DNA of 64,000 nt from Annona cherimola (taxonomy: Eukaryota > Streptophyta > Magnoliopsida > Magnoliales > Annonaceae). The stretch covers positions 123,040,564 to 123,104,563 of the forward strand of contig CM059971.1 of the NCBI GenBank assembly GCA_030490835.1, written 5' to 3'. The notes below the pieces were generated by a model. The model had not been told where the DNA came from. It worked only from the letters and a program-made list of their open reading frames with translations, and did no database searches. The position numbers and the translations under genes were made by a program. Of this stretch, positions 1 to 26,261 are shown in pieces (position 1 is the first letter of the stretch; every line of letters begins with the position of its first letter).

Positions 1-2257
1 GGTTTTGCTGATTTTTTATTTTTTTGTTCTTCTTAAAAGAAATTCTAGTCGCGAATGTTTTATGATTTTGATACTTTGGAGGGTCCAAAAGTATGATTCG
101 GCCCAAGAAAGTGCTAATTTTAAGCGCAACAATTCCAGTATTCCGTTTGCATGAATTGAAAATTTAAAAGGGACAAAACAGCATTCCAAAGTTGGGGCTA
201 TGTTTGCACCATTTTGGAATCCATTAAGCACGTTGTGTTTAAAATATTATTTTTAATTAAAATACATTAATTCGACTTAAAAGTACGTATAAGCGAGCCA
301 CGAAATAAGTATACTTTTTTAGTGGAGAAAATAAATATACTTTAGAGTGAATATAAACACTAAGTTATGCATGACTCTCACAAATTTATTATTATAATGA
401 TTTTAAATAGTGTTATTACATATGATAACAAATAAAACAAATTTTATATCCGTACTTTAAAGGTTTGAGCAAAATTATAAATGTGTAGTGACTTTCGTAA
501 AATTTGTATCTATACTTACACAATTTTGCCTCAAATTGCAATTGTATATACAAATCTTAAACTATTTTTTAAATAATTAAAATATTCCGACAAAAAATAA
601 ATGAAAAATTAAGAAATTTAAGATTTTGTCACTTCTTTAATTCTCAAACAACTTATGTGGGCGCGCATAGTGTAGTGTGAGTGGGGATCTAAGGTTTAAA
701 TATAAAGTAAAAGTAATAGTCTTCTTATTATGTCTTTGAAATACATCTATCGAGTGATGAGTCATCTAAAATGGGTAATATGAGCAAAAAATATTAAAAC
801 TTTAATTTTTTAAAAAATATTTTCTCACATTAAATGGGTCCAAGTGGGGAATTTTTGTTAAAGACAAATTTTTTTAGTATCTCAAAAGTATTTTTATATT
901 TTCATTCATTAATAAATGAAAATACAAGAAAATGTTTCTAAGATACCAAATAATTTTATTTTTTATAAATATTCCTTACATTAAAAGTATAAATTTTCCG
1001 CCGGGTTGGATTTTGAAAGGTGTTTGTGGTTGTGAATTTTGCGGTACTTTGTCGAATTGACAACTCAACAGAGTTAGACCGCAATAAAGATATTTTGACC
1101 TTCTAAAAAAATTATGAATGCAAAACTCCCATCAAATAAATGATATAATGGCCACTGAGCAGTTGCCCGTGTGGTAGCTTGGGTGTGCTGTTAAAACAGT
1201 CATCCGAGTCTTCCTTTCTTTGTGGATAGAGCTTTTACAATGTTCCTCCTGAGAAGTGGAGATTTTATAATTTCCCCTTTAGGGTGAGAGTTTTGCATAT
1301 TTCTCCTTGTATGGGGGGGTATTTACAGAAAAAGTTTCCCTCCTCCCACCCCCTAACATGGTGTAAAGGTGATGAATGTGCTAGATTGTAACATTAGGTG
1401 TGATGTTGTGTAAAATATCAATAAAAAAATAAATGATATAATGAATACCCTAGAACAATGCAAATAGGGCCCACCTTAGCCCATTCAACTTTCAATACTG
1501 TGTTGCTAGGTGATAGTTCGTTATGTTTCAGAGACAATCATTTGTGTTCGGTCCCAATTGAGGTTATTTGCAACCAGCGTTAAAAGCACACTTTTTTTTT
1601 TAAATTTATCTATAAATATTAATTTATGTGTATTTAATTTATAAATCAAGTATTGTCATTTGGAAAGTGTGTATATATTTATTTTGTATTTTTCGACATG
1701 TGTATATTTTAGTCATTTTAAATAATTTAACATGATTAAAATACACGTATGTTTAAAAATATAAAATAAATACATATTTCAAAAAATTATAAAGTTTGAT
1801 TTATAAATTAAATACACCTCCATCAACATTTGTATAAAAATTTTGAAAATGTGTTTTTGGCTTGCAAGTCGGCGCAAATGATCGCGGTACATTATATTCA
1901 TGGGCAAGTGCAAACATCGTCCTAGATCACTTTTCAAACGCTTGCGTTGTTGATCTCGAAGTAAGATAAACCTAAGGAAACTGGTTTTCAGTGCAGTGCT
2001 TATGCTTAATGGAAATAATTAATTGGGACTACGATAATGTTCATGTTCTGTGCAATAAATTCTCCATAACTATGGGCATTATTTAAGACTTTCAATTATA
2101 AAATTATTCCCACGGCAGGAATATCGAATGTTCTGTTTGAATCGCAACGTCTTGACTGTTTAATCAAATAAGGCTTCGGACCTGTTGGCTGGGGGCAGTA
2201 GAATCACCGCACAATGTCACACACGGCTCCGTTGGATGTTCAATAATTCAGCGCACC
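1..2257. other. AT-rich intergenic DNA, no gene seen
   Basis: No open reading frame here resembles a known family. The stretch is AT-rich. Positions about 1555-1890 have a fold-back look: a left part near TTGCAACC and a right part near GCTTGCAA surround mirrored AT-rich sequence, which suggests an old palindromic MITE, but I could not fix its ends. Confidence 0.5.
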
Positions 2258-2524
2258 GATCATTTATGGCCGGTCAAACAGAACGGCCCAAAAATATATT
2301 TATTTTCTTTTTTTTGAATTTTTTTATAAGCATATTAATTTAGTTATATTTAATCTATAAACCAGGTTTTACCGTTTTTTAATATTTATATATATTTATT
2401 TTGAATTTTTAAATACAGAAGTATTTAAGTTATTTTAAACCCGGTTTACAGATTAAATATAACTCGATTAATATGTTAGTAAAAAAAATTTCAAAAAAAC
2501 AAAAATATAACTCGTAAATGATCA
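2258..2524. mobile_element. Palindromic MITE, GATC(T/A)TTTA family, copy 1
   Basis: The left end reads GATCATTTATGGCCGG and the right end reads TCGTAAATGATC, so the termini are imperfect inverted repeats. The interior is a long fold-back: the left-half motif TTTAATCTATAAACC returns as its near complement in the right half. The same termini and interior occur at 4819-5098, 39444-39767 and 63178-63567. The last of these has a 9-bp target duplication, which points to a Mutator-type origin. No coding capacity. Confidence 0.6.
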
Positions 2525-2695
2525 CTCGGCATTCAAGTCTGGCTTCATGCGAAATAGGCGCATTACCGATTTAGCTCTGGAGCCAGGTTACACGGCTATA
2601 AGAAGTGTCCAAACGTCTAGGCTACATGAGCGTTTTCTTCCTCCAAAGCATCAAAGCGCCAACCCCCACAGGCCATAGGATCTTCGCCTTCTTCC

Positions 2696-2889
2696 ATGGC
2701 GGGGTTCGAATCGTCGTCCCCTGTGAAGATGATGACCGTCGACAGCACGCCAGCCCAGGATCTCGTCTTCACCAACCTCGTGTACTGCTCCGCTGCAGAT
2801 CTCGCGGAATTTTCGGTCCCCGACTCCAGACTCCATCTCGCATCCGTTGGCAGTCCTGATCCGATCGTCCTCTCCGTATCATATCCTCC
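2696..2889 (+). pseudogene. Orphan duplicate of NSF exon 1
   Basis: From the ATG at 2696 the frame reads MAGFESS, then VDSTPAQDLVFTNL, YCSAADL and EFSVPDSR, followed by LASVGSPDPIVLSVSYPP. This is nearly the same as the first exon of the complete NSF gene at 8662, and the DNA also matches closely from the ATG to about 2889, after which similarity stops. None of the other 20 NSF exons is found between 2.9 and 8.5 kb. I infer a partial duplication of the NSF 5' end that left one exon behind. The copy lacks about ten residues near the N terminus relative to the intact gene. It has no stop codon inside the similar part, so it could still be transcribed, but it encodes only part of the N domain and no ATPase domain. 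Confidence 0.75.
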
Positions 2890-3344
2890 CTTCCTTGCGA
2901 CACACTTTCTGCATTTTCGCGATAAGGTTGGATTCTTTTGTATTTATTGCACGCATGAGTTACGATCCATCCCTTTCTGCTTAATTTCCTCTTGTAAAAT
3001 AGGAATTCAGTAATCCGAATACCGTGGGTGTAACGAACACAGACACGAAATGTACTAGAATCGTATTGTAGGAGGTAAACGAAAGCTTTGCCTGAGTAAA
3101 AAAAATCAGAATATATAAAGATGGAGTAGATTTTTTTTAAAAAAAAAGAGGGGATAATTTCAGCCAATAGTGTGGACAACGAAGTCCTAAATCCTAACAC
3201 TATGACTATGGTTGATAACCGTGAATTAAAAATACAAAATAAAAGAATTGGTCCTTTAGTCTACTTTATATTCCTGTGTACCATTGAGGATCTGGTTGAC
3301 AATAGGTAAGTAAAAAAAAAAAAATCTCACTCTTTTCTACTTAT

Positions 3345-3615
3345 GAGTGTATTTGAAAGTTGATAAAATTTTTTATACAGTAATAGTTCTAAAGTGATCA
3401 CGTGATATGATAAGGGTAATGATAAAGAGTAAAAAAGATAAATTCAAAATAAATAGGCTAGTTGTACAAGCAGTTGTGTAAAAATGATTGAAAAATAGAA
3501 AAGTCATATAGGAAAATGTGATAAATTGATTAAAAAATAAGATAATTATGTAAAGTAAAAAATTTTATATTGAAAATTTTTAACTTAACACGTTTCGCAC
3601 ATTGCGAAACGCACC
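3345..3615 (-). mobile_element. Tourist/Harbinger-type MITE, diverged copy
   Basis: Read on the minus strand, this matches the well-preserved MITE at 33294-33584: a terminal GGGTGCGTTTCGC-like end, then an AACTTTT-rich segment and a segment with TGATATGATAAGGGTAATG on the plus strand. It is diverged and its target duplication is not clear. Confidence 0.5.
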
Positions 3616-4818
3616 CTATATTTCTTTTAATGGGTCTTGATATTTAATTATCCAACTACTATTGCTTTTTTATTATTATCACTGTATCTTAATTATTTTT
3701 CTTATTTTTTATACAACTATCATGTTTATTTTTAATTTTATTCTTTTTACTTTAAATACTACCTTTTATCATAATATATTACTTTCTTGCTTAATTTTTT
3801 TCAATTTTATTGTCTCTATATTTTAATAATTTTTCATATTTTATACGACTATTATATTTATTTTTCATTTTATTATTTTTAGTTTTAAATACTACCTCTA
3901 TCACATCATATTACTTTCTTATTAATTTTTTTTCCGGTTTCATGTGCCCACTTTTCTCTTGACATCTTTTTAAACAAGCCCTCGAGCATGTTCTTGAATG
4001 TTTATTTAAAAAAAAACTATTTAATTAAGGGAAGAAAATACATTTGTAAATGAAAAATTTTATGGTCAGTTTGGATTCAAAAATTTCTAGGACTCATTTT
4101 AATGTAATCTTACACCTTAATTATATACTTCTCATATTTTTTATTATTTATATTTTAATTATTTTCAAAATTTTCGCGTAACGAAACCAATTATTTTATC
4201 TTCGTATTGTTTACTCATAATCATCGTTACTTCTATCCCATTTGATTATTCTGTCAATTTTTCAAAAAAAAAAAAAAATCTACAGTTTCCCCTTCACCCT
4301 TTTCATTGGTTGCCTGACATGCCGTAAAGTTATGAAAAAGTTAAAATAAATCAATGATTGAAAATGTAGATATATAATTATGAAAAAGTTAAAACTACAA
4401 TAATAAATATAGATCATGCTATACATTCAGGAAAAAAAGTTAAAGGTAAATGTCTACGTCCCTTTTTCTCCCAATGCCTACCTTCAAGATAAAACTTAAA
4501 TTGGGTAAACACCTCAATTATTTGTTCTACGTCCATGCTTAAGGAGTTTTGATTTTGTCAGCCTGGGGCCTTGGTTTACAAGTGTATTTTTTATTTTTCT
4601 TATAAAAGTATGGACTGAAATATACAAATTAGCCCGGGCTGGCATGAGCTCCACTCAACCCAGGTTAACAAACGAAGCCTGCTTACTTAGTTAAAGGAGG
4701 TGCAAGGCAGATTTTGATGAAAAATCAAATGAAAATCATTCATATCGTTTGATCAAAAGCGTGCATCTGTTGTATTTGCTTAAAAATATATATTTACATG
4801 GAGATTTAAAAGCCGACT
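3616..4818. other. AT-rich intergenic DNA, no gene seen
   Basis: Positions 3640-3920 hold repeated tracts of the type ATTTTTATACAACTAT that look like two diverged copies of the Harbinger-like MITE interior. Nothing codes. A poly-A run lies near 4265. Confidence 0.4.
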
Positions 4819-5098
4819 GATCTTTTACGGTGGGCCCAAAAACATTTTTAAATTTTTTTTTTCATGGGTAAGTAAATCTAGGTGTATTAAATCTATAAAC
4901 TAAGAACCATTTTTTGATTTTTTAAGTATTTTTTTGAATTTTTAAACACAATGACATTTCCGTAATTTTTGGAACTTCAAAAACGGTAAAACTTGGTTTT
5001 TAGATTTAATACACCTAAATTTACTTACCCATGAAAAAAATAAAAAGAATAAAAAAATAGGTTTTTAGGCCAAACGCACACAGCAACCGGAAAAGATC
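4819..5098. mobile_element. Palindromic MITE, GATCTTTTACGG family, copy 2
   Basis: The left terminus is GATCTTTTACGG and the right terminus is CCGGAAAAGATC. The two halves mirror each other: ATGGGTAAGTAAATCTAGG near 4864 pairs with CTAAATTTACTTACCCAT near 5014. It is closely related to the copy at 39444-39767. No coding capacity. Confidence 0.7.
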
Positions 5099-5286
5099 AC
5101 GACTCGATTTAAAAAAAATACTTAGATTTATTATAAGATGCATTAAAATATAATAATCATAATAATTCGTATAGCCATTTTTGTGCACAAAATCGATATT
5201 TTAGAATGTTCAAATGTTAAAGATAAAGTTTAAAATAATATATAAATTGAGTGCTTTTATTAAGTTTATATTGCACATTTTTAAGA

Positions 5287-5856
5287 GGGCTCCGCTTCTA
5301 TGTAATATGCTTTTATGTTACATGTAATCGTGTTACATAGAAGTGGACCCATGTAACCTATTTAAAATTTAAAATTTTGATCTTTAATAGAAAATCTAAT
5401 CCATTTATTATACTTAACATCATTTGTTTATTTATGAGATCAAAGTTTCATTCCAATCAAATATATTTATTGGCCACATTTATAAGAAAATATATATATT
5501 TATGTGTAAATTATGAAAATATTAAAATATCAATTTTAAAGTAGTATTTTCGACATCTAATTCGTCCAAAATATCATTTCTATGTGAATAAATAATTTTA
5601 TAAAATATTATTACATTATAACATATGTGTAAATAGATCTAAATATTTTTCATAATTTACATATGAATATATATTTTTTTGAATAAATGTGGCTCATAAA
5701 CATACTTGATGGGGAAGAAATTTGGTCTTTTAGTTAAACAAATGATATTAAATATAAATAATGGATTAGATTTTTCATCAATGATCAAAATCTTAGATTT
5801 TAAAAGAATTACATAAGCACACTTCTATATAACCCGGTTATATAGAAACGTTACCG
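5287..5856. mobile_element. Palindromic MITE with 9-bp target duplication (Mutator type)
   Basis: The element is flanked by a perfect 9-bp direct repeat, TTTTTAAGA, at 5278-5286 and 5857-5865. Its two halves are inverted copies: CTTCTATGTAA near the left end pairs with TTATATAGAA near the right end, and the TAATCCATTTATTATACTTAA block near 5398 mirrors the TTAAATATAAATAATGGATTA block near 5746. A 9-bp duplication is the usual footprint of Mutator-like transposases. There is no transposase, so it is non-autonomous. Related sequence lies at 10676-11155 and 53740-54180. Confidence 0.8.
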
Positions 5857-5865
5857 TTTTTAAGA

Positions 5866-7000
5866 TATGGAGCATATATAATACTAATTTGGAACTTTGG
5901 ATGAAACATTGTCTCGTGCTCGGATAAATCATTCTAAACTCAATGGATGGTGTGATTTCATATTATAATCAGTGTGACCAAAATAGATCAAGTTACATAA
6001 AAAAAAAACTTTGTTGTAACATGATTATATAAAAGCCGAACTCCAGTATGGAAATAACATTATTTATATTTTAGAAATTTCAGAAAATAAGCTGATGATG
6101 TGGGCACTATTGTTAAATTTAGTGTACCACGTCCATCTTTAATGACGAATCAATGTCCAATCCATTTGTATATAAAAAAAAGTTCCAATCCACTTGCAAT
6201 CATTTATATTAGCAGGAAACCAAAGTTCATTGAAATTAAAAACTTGTACAAGCTCCCTCAAGCAAATATATAAATTTACTGTGATAAAATAATTTAATTT
6301 ATATATGAATTTCAAAGTTATATGCTTAAGATCGTAACTGTTAAAAATATCATTCTCAAGTAAATAAATGATTTCATAAATTATTATTGTATTTCAATAT
6401 ATTTGTAAATGATCTAAACATTCGATAGATTGTATATATTTTCAATAGGTATGACTCACCAAACAATTTAACTGAGATAGATTTAGCATCGTATCAAAAA
6501 CAAAAATATGTGGATAGAAATTTGAAGTTATTAAGGTGAGCTTATAACTTGGGTGGAACATTGAAATATTCATTATGAACCACCCTATTAAAGTATATCT
6601 GTATTACTTTGGAAGTATATGGAAAGATGCACTATGTGGGTTGGATAGAGATGATTTGGAAGTTTTTTTATTTTTATTTTTTATAAAATAGATAGGATAA
6701 TAATGTAATACAGGTAATTATTACGAAGAAAATAATAAAATTAAAATGAATAGAACAATAGTACGTGAAAAATAAGGGGCAGACGAAGTCTTACGTTTTG
6801 TCGTGATTTTACGTTTTTAATTATTTACTACGTTACTTTCTTATCATATTGTTCTCTTACTTTAGAAAATTTATTTTATTCACTCTTTTTGATTCCCATT
6901 CCATCAATTAAGAATTCTCAAAAGCTGGCTTAAAATTTTACGCTAATGTTATCTTTTACAGACTATTAATCTAAATACTAAATTTTTCTTGCATTTTACT
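5866..7000. other. AT-rich intergenic DNA with degenerate repeats
   Basis: Positions about 6180-6600 share short blocks with the palindromic element at 5287-5856, such as the AAATGATTTCATAAATTATTA type segment. About 6690-6960 resembles Harbinger-like MITE interior. No gene is recognised. Confidence 0.35.
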
Positions 7001-7009
7001 TTTTTAATT

Positions 7010-7290
7010 ATATATTTGGAAATAGATAAAATTTTTGGATGAAAATTTTTAATATAAATTTTTTTGAAATCGAGTAAAATGATGCAATATAATAGAGACG
7101 ATTATGAAGAATATAGAGAATAAAGTTAAACTAGATAGGTTAGTTATATAGATAATTAAATTATTGAAAAATATAATAGTTGTATAAAAATACATGATGA
7201 AATAATTTTAAAAAATAGAGTAGCTACAAAGAGTTAAAAAATTTAGATTGAAAAATTTTAATTTAAAAAATTTTAAAAGCAAACAAATAT
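7010..7290 (-). mobile_element. Tourist/Harbinger-type MITE, diverged copy
   Basis: On the minus strand this matches the family typified by 33294-33584, with the tracts TTTTTCAATCTAAA and GGTTAGTTATATAGA in matching order. The right end has AAACAAATATACC where intact copies have CCAAACAAACCC. An RTE-type LINE fragment has inserted directly beside this end. Confidence 0.5.
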
Positions 7291-7305
7291 ACCTTTAGTC
7301 GGATT

Positions 7306-7562
7306 CATCATCATCATCATTATCATAAGCCATTTCCCACCTAGGTGGGGTCGGCTACATGAATTCTTTTATGCCATTCTTGACGATTTAAGACTAAATT
7401 CTCTGTAATTTGTAATATTTTTAAATCTTGTTTAATTACTTTTATCCATGTTTTTTTTTGTCTTTCTTTCATTCTCCTACTACCTTCTACTTGGATAGAC
7501 TCTGTTTTCCTAACCGGTGCCACTTCAGGGCTCATTTTAACATGACTAAACCATCTTAATCT
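7306..7562 (-). mobile_element. 5'-truncated RTE-type LINE, 3' end of reverse transcriptase ORF
   Basis: On the minus strand the translation reads RLRWFSHVKMSPE, then KKTWIKVIKQDLKILQI and EWHKRIHVADPT. This is the typical C-terminal end of plant RTE-type non-LTR retrotransposon polymerases, which end soon after a W(R/H)KRIHVADPT motif. The 3' tail is a short trinucleotide repeat (ATGATGATGATG on the minus strand), as in RTE elements. The insertion is flanked by a 15-bp direct repeat with one mismatch (ACCTTTAGTCGGATT at 7291-7305 and ACCTTTAGTCCGATT at 7563-7577), so the boundaries are well supported. Only about 80 codons survive; the endonuclease and the polymerase core are missing, so the copy is dead. 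Confidence 0.85.
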
Positions 7563-7902
7563 ACCTTTAGTCCGATTAATTATCTTAAATGGTCAAATAC
7601 TTAACGAAGGTGTAGTATATGAGAAATATAATAAGGTTATTATTTCTACTTAATTTTGGATCCTTTCTCCTACTTCAACACCCCATGCTCTCTCATGTGG
7701 GTTGTTTGGTCATTCCACTAGCAACTTTGTACTATGCTTATATATCTTATTTTTTACCAATGCATACTATTATCCTAAGGATATATTTTATACCATACAA
7801 GATTCTTGAATCGAATCTGTATCTGGAATAAGAATGTAACGATGTATATTAGGAATGAGTAAAGTTGTATTAAAAATGGATAAATTTGCAATTGAAATCA
7901 TT

Positions 7903-8193
7903 GGGTGTGTTTGTTTAGGTCAAAAAAGTATCAACTAAAACTTTTCAATCTAAAACTTTTCACTCTCCATAATTATTCTATTTTTTAATTATTTTTTCAC
8001 ATTTTTCTATACAATCTACCCTACTTTTCAATCATTTCTACACAACTACCCATACAACTAACCTATCTCTTTTAACTTTATTCTCTTTACTCCTCATCAT
8101 TACTCCTATTATATTACATCACTTTCTATTAATTTGACAACTTCTACTTCAAAAACTTTTCATCGAAAGTTTTACCTTCAACCAAACACATCC
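7903..8193 (+). mobile_element. Tourist/Harbinger-type MITE
   Basis: The left end is GGGTGTGTTTGTTTAGG and the right end is ACCAAACACATCC, imperfect inverted repeats of the GGGTGCGTTTGTTTGG class. The interior is almost the same as the copy at 33294-33584 over its whole length, including CACTCTCCATAATTATTCTA and CCTACTTTTCAATCATTTCT. It sits about 470 bp upstream of the NSF start codon, so it may lie in the NSF promoter. Confidence 0.75.
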
Positions 8194-8661
8194 TTTGAGA
8201 ATTAAAAAGTATTAGAAATGATGATACAGATTTAATCTAAAAATTTCTTATCATTTGGAATACGCCCTAAAATATTATTTTTAAATCAATCGAAAGTCCA
8301 AACGCACCAAATTGAATTGAGTTGAGCTGCTCTGGGAATTTTTTTGCATTTTGCCCCAAAACCAGAGCATTTGGAATTGATGGCTTGGAAGTTTATTTTT
8401 TCTGGGAAGGGCAGATGGCTTGAAAGCTGAAACCGTACTTTGTCGTTTGCCTAGTCCACGAACGAGAAGAGTCTCACGGTCAACAGTAGTGCCTGAATTT
8501 CTCGGCAGCGAAAATAAACCGCTGGTTGTTTGCTTATGTCCTAAGCTACTCTCTTGCCGCCTTCCCCTAAGAAATTCTTAAAACACGCGATCCCACAGTC
8601 CTGGTTGTCATTTCCATTTCTTTGTACAAAACTCTCCTCGCCTCTCCATTCTTCCTCTTCG

Positions 8662-23877
<15,216 letters not shown>

Positions 23878-24379
23878 AAGCCTTCGGCAAATAGTTGAGG
23901 TCGGCAGTTTCTTACCAAAATTTTACCCCATGCCATGTTTCACCATTTTTGTGTTGTGAATGTAGCAGGAGCCTTCTGGAAACAGTCGAGATATGCTGCT
24001 ACTTACCCAGCGTTTTGTTCTTGTTCTTTTATCTCTATTTGCGCGCTCTTGCGAGTATTTCTGTTTCATACCGATGAGTGCATTGAACTTTTCTTCTTCC
24101 ATTTTGCCAGATTCCAGTCTTTCACTCTGTTGCGTATGGATGTTGGTTCTTTGTACTTGTTTTTTCTGTTACGACGGTTTGAGCCCGGGTTGCCCAAAGA
24201 TTTTCAATTTTTTAATCAAATACATTTGCATCATATGTTCAGATATACTCGTCTTGTAATTTAATTCATTTTGCTATGTTATTATCTGCCATAATTCATC
24301 TGCTTTTGTTTAGGATGTGTGATCAGGCATTTGTCTCTTTTCTGTAGCAAATAAGAATCTTGATGATCTTGTAAGCCCA

Positions 24380-24906
24380 GGTGCACGTATATATTTAAAA
24401 TTTTGAAATTTCTTATGAAAATGTTTAGTGTATTTAATTGTTTCTAAAATTTGACTAAATTTTAAAATTCAACAGTTTTTTGATTTATTAAATTCAGAAA
24501 AAATTTACATACATAAAATTTGTAAATTTTAGAATGCGAATTAAATATACTCGGGCTCATACTTTCATGTTAAAAACACAGCCCAGGCTAACAGTATCAT
24601 AATCCAAGAATATTATGCAATTAAAGTGACTGTTATTTATAACCCAGATTTTCTTCGATTCCACTCCAGCGTCGCACAAACATGGGTTACCAGCCTCAGG
24701 GGAGGCATGGCAAGTGCATGCCGGTCATTTCCGGACCCTACCCCTTTTTTTCCTTGTACGGAAGTTGAAACAGCGTGTCCCTAGGTTCGCAGTGGGTTCA
24801 GGTCGGTTCGGATCGGTCTTGCAAATTCAGCCGCTAATAAATGTTCCATCTTGGTACTGTATCCAGTATTACATGCATCCTAGAACCTAAGAGCCTATTT
24901 AACCGG
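24380..24906. other. Downstream of NSF, no gene seen
   Basis: Past the NSF 3' region, positions 24390-24560 hold a weak fold-back of AT-rich sequence. From about 24640 base composition is closer to balanced, but no reading frame resembles a protein family. Confidence 0.4.
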
Positions 24907-25023
24907 AGTTCTGATCATTTACGCCCGGGCATTTCGGCTCACTCCATCTCAGCCATCCGAATTTAAAAATACAACTGCAGCATTGACTTAGTGGGCTTCG
25001 GAGGGCGTAAATTGATCAGAACT
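24907..25023. repeat. Short inverted-repeat element
   Basis: AGTTCTGATCATTTACGCCC at 24907-24926 is matched by GGGCGTAAATTGATCAGAACT at 25003-25023, with one extra base. The 76 bases between are unique. It is probably a small MITE or the core of one; outer ends are unclear. Confidence 0.6.
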
Positions 25024-25062
25024 CATTTATCCCAGCGGGCTTTTGGCTAATTTTTTTTTTTC

Positions 25063-25081
25063 CTCTCTCTCTCTCTCTCTC
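25063..25081. repeat. (CT)n microsatellite
   Basis: A short run of CT dinucleotides follows a T-rich tract in the intergenic DNA between NSF and the first metallothionein gene. Confidence 0.8.
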
Positions 25082-25787
25082 TGAATTGTCAAAAAAGCGG
25101 AAACGAGCGCAGTAACGAAAAGCTTGAACTTCTAACAAAGGTGCATGCCTCCAGGCAAAAAAAAACCAAAAAAAGGGGCGCATACTACCGTCTACCGGTG
25201 GGCTAAATAGGACCTAGAAAGGCAACAGAAAAGTCATTTGTCCTTGTGGATGGGCCACGAGGTGATTCTCTCCCCATACACCAAAAAAAGGAAAAAAGAA
25301 GAGAAGCAAGTATTTCAGAACATTAGACGTCTCTTTTCTGTGAAAAATATTTGAAGATATTGTTTTCATCAAGCTATCCTACGTCAAGCATCAAATTATT
25401 AAGATCCCATGAACCTCGAAGCTTTTTGGATGGTCAAGATTAGAGAATGATTTGCAACACACAAGACAGTTTGACGGAGCCGTTGGACACGTTACAAGTG
25501 ACAAAGTGACAACACACCCCATCCCCGCTCTCTCAGAAACTGTTCAAAACCACAGCAACACTTGCACCGGCTGCTTCCACCCCTGACCGGATTTGGTTTA
25601 CCATGGGCTGGGTTGATACCGGGCCCTTTTAAATTTTCAACAATACACGTGCATGCAGTGCACTCACGTAAAAAAATTCGTTTTCTATTTTTTTTTATAA
25701 AATTATTAATGTAGGTGAAGATGCGTGTATATATATATATATATTTTGTTTGTAAAAACATAAGTATTTTAATCATTTAAAAATAAC

Positions 25788-26252
25788 GAGATAATTCCTT
25801 TTATATCCGTAACAATTGTACCTAATTCCTAATATACCCACGATATTTAATAAATATCATTTTATACCCATAATATTTCATCCTAAATTGTTATTATACC
25901 CACGCCGTTAAAACCACCATTATCTACGCCAGTGAAAAGATGATTTTGCTCTTCTAAAATTTTTTAATTAAAATAGTTCATCCTTAATATGACTTTTAAA
26001 TTATTTAAGATATTATATTAATGATTTGCTATACTGTCATCAATTGAATTATGTTAAGGTTAAATTATCTTAATTAGAAAATTTTAAATGGGAAAAATTA
26101 TATTTTCAATAGGGAAAATCAGGGTTGTATTGACGGCATGAACGTGATAGAAATTTAGGGTGAAATGTTATGGATATAAGAGAAATTTATGAAACGTTGG
26201 AGGTATATTAAGAATTAGGTATAATTGTTATGAGTATGAGAAGAATTATCTC
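25788..26252. mobile_element. Long-TIR palindromic MITE with 9-bp target duplication (Mutator type)
   Basis: A perfect 9-bp direct repeat, AAAAATAAC, flanks the element at 25779-25787 and 26253-26261. The ends GAGATAATTCC and GAATTATCTC open inverted repeats of more than 100 bases; for example CCTAATTCCTAATATACCC on the left mirrors TATATTAAGAATTAGGTAT on the right. A 9-bp duplication with long inverted repeats is typical of Mutator-like elements. Related copies lie at about 28562-29010 and 33207-33973. No coding capacity. Confidence 0.85.
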
Positions 26253-26261
26253 AAAAATAAC

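Noticed and set aside
2605..2859. 84-codon plus-strand frame at 2605 as a gene
   Set aside because: It is another frame over the NSF exon 1 copy; the frame from 2696 is the one that matches NSF.
7619..7831. 70-codon hydrophobic frame as a membrane peptide gene
   Set aside because: T-rich DNA gives hydrophobic frames by chance; no family or context support.
23935..24264. 109-codon frame just after the NSF stop codon
   Set aside because: It lies in the NSF 3' region, overlaps other frames, is rich in Phe and Cys from T-rich DNA, and has no family resemblance.
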